From: a bacterium
GTDB taxonomy: Bacteria; Fidelibacterota; Marinisomatia; Marinisomatales; JAHJCW01
Reading direction: 5' to 3'
NCBI GenBank assembly: GCA_018812885.1
Contig: JAHJCW010000203.1
Location: 1-7,519 of the forward strand
DNA: 7,519 nt
Positions 1 through 5,636 of the stretch are shown one piece after another. Below the pieces are notes generated by a model, which was not told the origin of the DNA, searched no databases, and was given only the letters and a program-made list of their open reading frames with translations. How positions within the stretch are numbered: position 1 is the stretch's first letter; each line of letters starts with the position of its first letter. The translations under genes were made by a program, and so were the position numbers.

Positions 1-287
1 AACTTGGAGAAAAAGGTAAAAATATTAATGACGATATTAAAGCACTTGTTAAGAAAGGATTAAATCCAAAAATTCAAAAGTCGCTTGACATTCTTAGAAT
101 AACAGGTAATAATGCAGTTCATCCGGGAGAGATAGATATAGAAGAAGAACCTGCAAAAGTACTAAAACTATTCGAATTGATAAACATTATAGCAGAAAAA
201 ATGATTACGGAACCAAAAGAGATTGATAGCTTATATAATGATTTACCTGAAAAAGCTAAAGAAGCAGTAGAAAAAAGAGACAATTAA
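1..287 (+). CDS. DUF4145-domain protein, C-terminal fragment (5' end outside window)
   Basis: An open frame enters from the left edge (codons begin at base 3) and ends at TAA 285-287, giving 94 visible residues. It is rich in Lys, Glu and Ile. It contains a segment reading ILRITGNNAVHPGEID, followed by a helix with LFELINIIAEKMITEP, a pattern I recognise from DUF4145 proteins. That domain is mostly helical and is often compared with HEPN-like folds; it occurs alone and at the C-terminus of some restriction and defence proteins. The molecular function is not established. No other domain can be judged because the N-terminal part lies outside the window. The gene is followed by a repeat-filled gap, not by a co-directional partner at close spacing. 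Family assignment is by motif memory; function is unassigned. Confidence 0.7.
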   Translation, partial: LGEKGKNINDDIKALVKKGLNPKIQKSLDILRITGNNAVHPGEIDIEEEPAKVLKLFELINIIAEKMITEPKEIDSLYNDLPEKAKEAVEKRDN

Positions 288-301
288 TACCTTTGGTATT
301 A
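285..301 (+). other. Small hairpin starting at the stop codon of the DUF4145 gene
   Basis: TAATACC (285-291) and GGTATTA (295-301) form a perfect 7-bp stem with a TTT loop, and the stem includes the TAA stop. No T-run follows, so this is not a classical intrinsic terminator. It could stabilise the mRNA 3' end, be a weak terminator, or be chance in AT-rich DNA. Confidence 0.35.
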
Positions 302-310
302 TGATCACAT

Positions 311-456
311 TCCTCTCCCTCCTCCGCGGAATTAATGTAAGCGGGAAGATCGACACCCCTCCGACAAGTCGGAGCCCCTCTGCAAGAGGGGAATACCGCA
401 CGATTCCCCTTCATTTTTGAAGAGGTGGCCCCGATGAAATCGGAGACGGGGTAGCC
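311..456. repeat. GC-richer mosaic of short abutting hairpins
   Basis: This non-coding block is clearly richer in G and C than the flanking genes and is made of adjacent inverted repeats. They are CTCCGAC/GTCGGAG (359-374, 2-nt loop), CCCCTC/GAGGGG (375-391, 5-nt loop), CTTCA/TGAAG (409-422, 4-nt loop, extendable with mismatches) and CCGAT/ATCGG (431-443, 3-nt loop). An 8-bp palindrome TCCGCGGA lies at 323-330. Blocks of this style, with CCCCTC...GAGGGG followed by ATTCCCCTTC, are familiar as dispersed intergenic repeats in Bacteroidota/Chlorobiota-type genomes; copy number here cannot be checked. The block could be a degenerate MITE or an array of REP-type units. No coding potential is convincing on either strand. 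Confidence 0.6.
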
Positions 457-470
457 AATAATAATTATTT

Positions 471-498
471 GTAGAGATGTTGCATGCAACATCTCTAC
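471..498. repeat. Perfect 28-bp palindrome
   Basis: The half-site GTAGAGATGTTGCA (471-484) is followed with no spacer by its exact reverse complement (485-498), with TGCATGCA at the centre. A perfect 14-bp inverted repeat with zero loop is far beyond chance in 7.5 kb. I recall near-identical palindromes (GTAGAGACG-type ends) dispersed in intergenic regions of several bacterial genomes. It is most likely a non-autonomous dispersed repeat; a binding site for a dimeric protein is also possible. Confidence 0.7.
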
Positions 499-504
499 TC
501 CTTT

Positions 505-532
505 GTCATTCCCGATTTAGTCGGGAATCCAT
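505..532 (+). repeat. REP-like hairpin element, copy 1
   Basis: The unit starts GTCAT and ends ATCCAT. Its core is the stem ATTCCCGA/TCGGGAAT (508-528) with a 5-nt loop TTTAG. It is one half of an inverted pair with 547-573, the typical arrangement of bacterial REP/BIME-type sequences. In such families the conserved flanks (GTCAT and ATCCAT) mark orientation. No transposase gene is present in the window. Confidence 0.65.
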
Positions 533-546
533 ATTATTTCAAAACA

Positions 547-573
547 ATGGATACCCGCCTCCGCGGGTATGAC
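547..573 (-). repeat. REP-like hairpin element, copy 2 (inverted)
   Basis: This is the reverse complement of the same unit as 505-532. Read on the minus strand it starts GTCAT and ends ATCCAT, with stem ATACCCGC/GCGGGTAT (551-570) around the loop CTCC. Two stem base pairs differ from copy 1 but stay paired in both copies, so the hairpin structure is conserved over the exact bases. A 14-bp AT-rich spacer separates the two copies. Confidence 0.65.
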
Positions 574-624
574 AATGCTTTTTGTATATTTACCATAACA
601 TAAATATTATTTAATTTTTGTATT

Positions 625-1434
625 ATGATAAACGCAATATTTCAAACAGCAACTAATGCAATTGAAAAAGCCACACAAATTGTATTAGAAGCCTACAATC
701 TTCCAAAAATTACTGAATACAAAGGACGCACTGATTTAGTCACCAAAACTGACCGTCAATCCGAAAATAAAATTATCAGTGAGATACAAAAAAATTTCCC
801 GAAGCACGGGATAATAGCAGAAGAATCAGGAAGTACAAATAATAATTCAGATTACCAGTGGATTATTGATCCACTTGATGGAACTACAAATTTTGTACAT
901 GGATATCAATCATTCGGTATCTCAATTGGAGTTATGCATAATGACGAATTTATTTGCGGAATAGTAAAGGAATTACCTACAAATCACACTTATTCTGCAA
1001 TTAGAGGAAAGGGCGCATTTTGTGATAGTAAGCAAATCCACGTTTCAGATGTTGACTCTCTTGATCGTTCATTATTAGTAACCGGATTTGGATATGAACA
1101 TGGCGAAAAATGGGTAACAAATTTAGAATTATTTAAACATTTTACCGATACTACGCAAGGTGTACGTCGTTTGGGAGCGGCTGCAATTGATCTATGTCAC
1201 GTTGCCTGCGGTAAAGTTGATGGTTATTGGGAATTTGACATACAACCATAGGATACCTCCGCAGGTGTATTAATTGTTCAAGAAGCCGGTGGAAAAGTAA
1301 CCAAAATGGACGGCAGTAAATATTCAATCCATAATCCTCAGATATTAGCAACAAACGGTAAGATTCATAGTGAAATGCTTAAAATTACCAAACCTGCAAT
1401 CGAAAGCTTATGGCATCAAGAAATAAATTTATAA
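625..1434 (+). pseudogene. Inositol-monophosphatase (SuhB/IMPase) family gene interrupted by an amber codon
   Basis: From ATG 625 the frame gives 208 residues, stops at TAG 1249-1251, then continues in the same frame to TAA 1432-1434 (269 codon positions, the normal family length). IMPase enzymes are Mg-dependent, Li-sensitive sugar-phosphate phosphatases. Visible metal-site motifs are Glu66 in GIIAEES and Asp82/Asp85 in DPLDGTTNF. The family motif before the last metal ligand is Gln-Pro-Trp-Asp-x-x-Ala-Gly; here it reads IQP, stop, DTSAGVLIVQEAGG. TAG is one G-to-A change from the expected TGG. The truncated product would lack the third metal-binding Asp and the C-terminal core, so it should be inactive. 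The downstream 60 codons show no further damage, which fits a recent mutation, read-through or a base error. TAG is also the real stop of thpR in this window, so recoding is unlikely. No Shine-Dalgarno precedes the ATG. Confidence 0.85.
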
Positions 1435-3075
1435 AACAGTACGTAGTTTATCTACTTTAATCTTTATTGCCTCGTTAAAAGTAAACATATCATTATCAGT
1501 TATTCTCCCAATTGTTGTGGAAGGTACACCAATGGTCATGCAAATCCTTTCAAATTCCATAATGTCCTCTTCTGAAAGGGTTACGATAACAAGTCCCTGA
1601 GTCTCACCAAATAATAGTTCTTCATCCTTCAACTTTCGTGATAAATGTATTCTTGCTCCTATTCCACTCTCACTCGCTATTATACTTTTCGCAATAGCGA
1701 TTGATATACCACCGGCATTTACATTAACTGCTGATTTGATAAGATTTGTAGTAATTCCTAGATGCACCACATCCTGCAAACGTTTTTCCATTTGCAAATC
1801 TACAGTTGGAAGCACATCGGATTTTTCATTTGTGATATATTGCTCATAAGCGCTTCCTGTTAACTCTCCGCGATGACTGCCTAATAATGAAATAAAATCA
1901 CCATCATTTTTAAAACTGATATCCATTTTAGCAGAATTCTGTTGATAAATGCCGATTGCAGAAATATTTTGATGCCAATAATTTTCAAACGTTTCAATAG
2001 AACGATTGCCAATCTCAACTTCCAGTTCACGTATCGCCTCTTCCTGACCTTGCAATAGTTCGGAAGCTTTCCACAAGGATTTTTCATTTATCTTTGGAAA
2101 TATATTTTGAATTATCACAGCTTTTGGTTTTGCGCCGGTACAAGCTAATCTTCTCACTGCATTTGCGACAGATGCGCGTCCACTTAGCCGGGGTGAAATA
2201 TCAATTAAATGGTTCTTATCAGCTTGGGTTAATACTATTGGATTGTCAATTGTATCATTAATGGAGTACAATCCGTAACTTGAATAGTTTCTTGTCAGTT
2301 TACTCGTATGATCAGAATTATTCCATAAAACATCATCCGCTGTAATATTAGCTAATAATTTTAACAATTGGTTTGTAAATGATATATTTTTATATTTTTT
2401 TGAAACATTTTTAGAAAATTTTATGTCGATTATCGGCTGTTTAAAATGTTTTATGTTAACATTATATTGTAAATTAAACACTGCAACAGGAAGATTAACA
2501 AGAGTATCATTTTTATTGTTTACTTGTATTATCGGTTCGGCAGTTAATATACCTATTTCATCTAATTTTAAATCACGTTTCTTACAGAAATTATTCAATT
2601 GTGGAAGACTATCGTGTTGAACAACAATTAAAATTGATAATGTATTATCGTCAGAAAAGTGTGAATTAAGTGAATCCGCAGTAAGTTCTTTTGTAATGTT
2701 AATTCCGTGGTTTATATCCTTCATCAAGTTAATTAATGCAACACCAAACCCATTCCAATCGATGGATTTTGCAAATAAAAACCATACTTCATTATTAATA
2801 TCATCTATGAATTGTGTTAATTGAAGAATATTTTTTTGGATAAGCCTTTTACCAAAATTAATTTTATATACTAATGAATTATTTAATTTGGAATTTCCAT
2901 TGGTTTCCCTTCTATCTTCTATTCCAATTGTTGTAGAAAATATTATACCATTTTTTTTGTCGCTGAAAAATCTACCACCAATTGCTTTACTTACTTTTCT
3001 ATTTTTTACTTCTTTTTTAATTATCTTTTCTACATTTTGATTAGTTGATTTATTAATAACGATATCATCTAACAC
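1429..3075 (-). pseudogene. PurL-like pseudoenzyme, main C-terminal part (downstream of in-frame stop)
   Basis: PurL (FGAM synthase) makes formylglycinamidine ribonucleotide in purine synthesis. This 548-residue open frame follows the PurL order. It has a remnant of the first AIRS C-domain (about 65-200, with KKRDLKLDEIGILTAE resembling the usual DLDAAVIGEVTD), a second AIRS N-domain (about 255-375, RLACTGAKPKAV) and a second C-domain (about 385-548). Scaffold glycines remain but catalytic motifs are altered. SAHDVSEGG is SAVNVNAGG (448-456), SESQ in the first half is replaced near SDDN (141-144), FSESQ is FGETQ (489-493), and GGNVSFYNE is IGNRSIETF (355-363). The only nearby start is GTG 3075; no ATG occurs until residue 118. 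The frame continues upstream without frameshift to the TAA at 3133-3135. It is probably a non-catalytic paralogue, recently broken or translated in two pieces. It ends tail to tail with the phosphatase gene. Confidence 0.7.
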
Positions 3076-3132
3076 CGTTTCTAAATTATTAATTTTATTA
3101 ATAAATCCTGTCTCGTCTTTATCAATTATTGT

Positions 3133-3390
3133 TTAATTATTTTTATCGATTATTTTAAAACCGCAATGAACAATTAAATTGAATTTATCATCAATTCCAA
3201 TTTTATTATTTACTTCACGTTTGGCACCATCATTAAGGCGACTTAATATACTTAGATAACCTCTATTTTCTATTTCAGTAGAGAGTACTAATTCAATAAA
3301 ATTCAGTTCAATATCAGTTGGAATACGGCCCAATTTTGCAATGATATATTTTATATCAAGTTCAGATAAATTTCTTTCTCTTTTTGCCAT
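3133..3390 (-). pseudogene. PurL-like pseudoenzyme, N-terminal piece (85 residues, ends at in-frame TAA)
   Basis: ATG 3390 opens 85 codons ending at TAA 3133-3135, in the same frame as the 1429-3075 segment, with only 19 codons between that stop and the GTG. Residues 9-50 resemble the start of PurL: LDIKYIIAKLGRIPTDIEL matches the usual pattern of a helix followed by LGR-x-P-x-x-x-E-L. The next family motif, Trp-Ser-Glu-His-Cys-Ser-Tyr-Lys, is replaced by LSTEIENRGYLS, removing the catalytic His. IGIDDKFNLIVHCGFKI sits where PurL has its first beta strands before Glu-Ser-His-Asn-His-Pro-Ser, which is missing. The gene starts 9 bp after recX stops, so it is probably the last gene of the recA transcript. 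No Shine-Dalgarno is visible. Alone, this piece would be an unexplained small protein; the joint reading with the downstream part is more convincing. Confidence 0.65.
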
Positions 3391-3399
3391 AATTATTTA

Positions 3400-4035
3400 T
3401 TATGTAATCTCTAGTTCAGTCAATACTGTAGATATTTCATCCCAATTGAATCCCTTTCGCGTTAATAAATCATAAATACGTTTTTTTATTTTTTGGTCAA
3501 GCTTTGTTTCGGACTGTATCTTCTTCTTATCCAATAATTGTTTTATTAAATCAGAAATCGGATATTTTTTATAAACAAGATTTATTGTTTTCTCTAAAAC
3601 ACCGGATTCAATTTTATGCGGAATAAATTCTATTCGTAGAGCCATTGGTCCAAGCTTTTTACTTTTAACTTTATCATTAGCAAATGCTTCAGCAAATTCA
3701 GTATCATTTAAATATCCAATTTTTAATAACTTATCAATTGTTTCTTCGATAATATTCTTTGGATATTTTTTCTCAGCCAACCTTTGCTTCATTTCTGCAC
3801 AACTTCGCATACGATACCCTAATAAACGAAGTGCCGAATTATAAACCTTAACTTTTAACTCATCATCTAATAATTTATTAAATGAATCATCACTTAGTTC
3901 TGAACCGATAGTAAAATTATGTGATATAAAAACGTCTTCGGAAATCCCGAAGACGCCTCCATCATCAAATACTAAGGTTTTTCGCTGTGGATTGCGAACC
4001 TGCGGTTTAATTTCAATAATTTTACGCTTCGACAT
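3400..4035 (-). CDS. recX: Regulatory protein RecX
   Basis: RecX binds RecA filaments and limits their extension and ATPase/recombinase activity. The 211-residue protein from ATG 4035 has a short N-terminal beta-rich region (about 1-55) with FDDGGVFGISEDVFISHN, as in many longer RecX proteins. The helical RecX repeats follow: ALRLLGYRMRSCAEMKQRL (68-86), then IIEETIDKLLKIGYLNDTEFAEAF (95-118), and a last repeat ending RKGFNWDEISTVL (193-205). Start choice: the frame is open further up to TTG 4059 and ATG 4047. ATG 4035 is preferred because the homologous region begins there and it overlaps the recA stop (4022-4024) by only 14 bp, which suggests translational coupling. GGAGG lies directly against this ATG, too close to act as a normal ribosome site. 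It follows recA in the usual order and ends with TAA 3400-3402. Confidence 0.9.
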   Translation of the reverse strand: MSKRKIIEIKPQVRNPQRKTLVFDDGGVFGISEDVFISHNFTIGSELSDDSFNKLLDDELKVKVYNSALRLLGYRMRSCAEMKQRLAEKKYPKNIIEETIDKLLKIGYLNDTEFAEAFANDKVKSKKLGPMALRIEFIPHKIESGVLEKTINLVYKKYPISDLIKQLLDKKKIQSETKLDQKIKKRIYDLLTRKGFNWDEISTVLTELEIT

Positions 4036-5044
4036 CCTCCGTCTCATCCACGCCCACAAAAGCTTTTACTTCATTTAATACTTTTTCTAATTCCTTGGGA
4101 TTCTCTTCCAAATAACTTTTGGCATTTTCACGCCCTTGTCCGATGCGAACATCCCCATAAGAAAACCATGAACCGGTCTTTTGGATTATATCGCCTTTTA
4201 CTGCTAAATCTAAAATATCACCAATATATGAAATGCCTTTGCCGTACATTATATCAAATTCAGTAGTTTTAAACGGAGCCGCTACTTTATTCTTAACAAC
4301 TTTAACACGTGTGCGGTTTCCGATTACATCGGTGCCTTCCTTGATAGAAGTAATCTTTCGAATATCCATACGAATAGATGTATAAAATTTTAGCGCTCTA
4401 CCTCCCGGTGTTGTCTCGGGATTGCCAAACATTACACCAATTTTTTCACGTATTTGATTTATGAAAACCACACATGTATTAGATTTACTTACTGTACCAG
4501 TCAGTTTGCGCAAAGCTTGTGACATTAAACGTGCTTGCAAACCCATATGGGAATCACCCATGTCTCCTTCCAGCTCAGCACGTGGAACAAGAGCAGCTAC
4601 TGAATCTATCACAATTAAATCTAGTGCACCGCTACGAACCAATGTTTCTGTGATTTCAAGTGCTTGTTCGCCCATATCGGGTTGCGAGATTAGCAATTCA
4701 TCAATATCGACACCTAATTTCTTAGCATATTGCGGATCTAAAGCATGTTCAGCGTCTATAAATGCAGCAAATCCTCCCGCTTTTTGCGCTTCAGCGATGA
4801 TATGCAATGCCAGGGTAGTTTTTCCACCCGATTCCGGTCCAAATATCTCAATTATACGTCCCTTTGGAACTCCGCCTACACCTAAAGCTATATCTAATGA
4901 AAAACAACCTGTCGATATGACATTTCCACCATATACTGGCTTATCATCTCCCAAGCGCATTAATGAGCCCTTTCCAAATTGCCGATCAACTTGAGAAATT
5001 GCTAGGTCAATAGCTTGTGATTTTTTTTCTCTTTCATCTGACAT
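4022..5044 (-). CDS. recA: Recombinase RecA
   Basis: RecA forms ATP-dependent filaments on single-stranded DNA, carries out strand exchange, and triggers LexA self-cleavage where that system exists. The 340-residue product is full length. Walker A is GPESGGKTT at 69-77 (Gly where E. coli has its second Ser), the catalytic Glu lies in IDAEHALDP near 99, and Walker B is LIVID at 143-147. Loop L1 is EGDMGDSHMGLQARLM (159-174), VFINQIREKIG is at 193-203, and loop L2 begins VMFGNPETTPGG (204-215). The C-terminus is short and acidic (DETEDVEA), as is usual. It is the only gene here with a clear Shine-Dalgarno (AGGAG, 7-nt spacing), which fits high expression. It lies 10 bp after thpR, so any private promoter must be inside thpR. 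I see no recognisable LexA box there. Confidence 0.98.
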   Translation of the reverse strand: MSDEREKKSQAIDLAISQVDRQFGKGSLMRLGDDKPVYGGNVISTGCFSLDIALGVGGVPKGRIIEIFGPESGGKTTLALHIIAEAQKAGGFAAFIDAEHALDPQYAKKLGVDIDELLISQPDMGEQALEITETLVRSGALDLIVIDSVAALVPRAELEGDMGDSHMGLQARLMSQALRKLTGTVSKSNTCVVFINQIREKIGVMFGNPETTPGGRALKFYTSIRMDIRKITSIKEGTDVIGNRTRVKVVKNKVAAPFKTTEFDIMYGKGISYIGDILDLAVKGDIIQKTGSWFSYGDVRIGQGRENAKSYLEENPKELEKVLNEVKAFVGVDETEDVEA

Positions 5045-5051
5045 ATTAATT

Positions 5052-5056
5052 CTCCT
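5052..5056 (-). promoter_or_regulatory. Strong ribosome binding site of recA
   Basis: AGGAG on the minus strand sits 7 nt before ATG 5044 and shares its first bases with the TAG stop of thpR (5055-5057). Ribosomes terminating on thpR would stop directly on the recA initiation site. Other starts in the window lack such a site, so it probably boosts recA translation relative to its operon partners. Confidence 0.75.
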
Positions 5057-5636
5057 ATTTGGGATTTTCCCCTAAAAAATATGTTCCTAAAATACTATAA
5101 ATTGGTCCATTTGGAAACAATTCACTGCTCATAAATCTAATTCTATTAATATTGAATTTTATTGGGTCATAACTTGTGTTAATGAAATTCGTTATATCAG
5201 GTGTATCCTTTGGTGGATATTTAATACGAGCCAAAGTGATGTGCGGAATATACTCATTTTCATCCAATGGAAATCCCAATTTCTCTAACTTTATATTTAA
5301 ATCAGATACAAATTCTTGTAATGGCTCAATATCACCTTCTACACCTAACCAAAGCACTCGCGGTCGTTCAATCTTAGGGAAACAACCTGTTCCACTTATA
5401 GATAATTCCATTCCGGAATGATTAGCTACCAAATTTTTAAGAATTTCGTTAATCTCATCAGCAGTTTCTAAAGGTGTGTGTCCTAAAAATTTTAAAGTTA
5501 AATGGATATTACCTGAATTTACCCATTTAACATTATCTTTTTGGGAGTTAACAGTAGTTTTTAGCATATCGCTAAGAGGTACTATCTTCTTCGGTAAAGT
5601 TACCGATATAAATGTTCTTAGTAATCTTTCAATCAT
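5055..5636 (-). CDS. thpR: RNA 2',3'-cyclic phosphodiesterase (LigT-like 2H family)
   Basis: ThpR belongs to the 2H phosphoesterases, which open 2',3'-cyclic phosphates on RNA ends to 2'-phosphates and can show weak ligase activity in vitro. The 193-residue product carries both signature motifs: HLTL at 45-48, in GNIHLTLKFLG, and HITL at 132-135, in YIPHITLARIK. A late conserved pattern, FMSSELFPNGPIYSIL, is near the C-terminus. The length is normal for the family (about 180-200). ATG 5636 overlaps the cinA stop as ATGA, indicating coupled translation. The stop is TAG, showing that TAG is a normal terminator in this genome. The cinA-ligT-recA order is known in Deinococcus, where the genes are co-transcribed; the same linkage here supports a role alongside DNA-damage functions, but this is an inference. 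Confidence 0.92.
   Translation of the reverse strand: MIERLLRTFISVTLPKKIVPLSDMLKTTVNSQKDNVKWVNSGNIHLTLKFLGHTPLETADEINEILKNLVANHSGMELSISGTGCFPKIERPRVLWLGVEGDIEPLQEFVSDLNIKLEKLGFPLDENEYIPHITLARIKYPPKDTPDITNFINTSYDPIKFNINRIRFMSSELFPNGPIYSILGTYFLGENPK

Noticed and set aside
285..301. Intrinsic terminator of the DUF4145 gene
   Set aside because: The stem is perfect but AT-rich and no T-tract follows. Kept only as a small hairpin.
256..492. Minus-strand ORF of 78 codons
   Set aside because: It runs through the hairpin repeats and half of the 28-bp palindrome and into the end of the DUF4145 gene. Its composition reflects repeats (Arg/Cys/Pro-rich), and no family is recognisable.
577..624. Bacteroidota-type promoter (TTTG ... 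TAnnTTTG) before the phosphatase gene
   Set aside because: TTTTTG occurs twice, but the TAnnTTTG spacing does not fit and the second copy is only 5 bp from the ATG. In AT-rich DNA this is not supportable.
1249..1251. Genome-wide amber recoding (TAG as a sense codon)
   Set aside because: thpR ends naturally with TAG 5055-5057 at the normal family length, right at the recA ribosome site. Local read-through remains possible.
1151..1354. Minus-strand ORF across the amber codon of the phosphatase gene
   Set aside because: It is antisense to a recognisable IMPase frame on both sides of the stop, with no start signal or family match.
4461..4994. Plus-strand ORF of 177 codons
   Set aside because: It lies fully antisense to recA; its length follows from recA codon use. 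The product is Ser/Pro-rich with no recognisable domain.
5045..5636. LexA/SOS operator for recA
   Set aside because: The thpR-recA gap is only 10 bp and I see no clear inverted operator in thpR. Bacteroidota-type LexA sites are not well enough known to me for a call.
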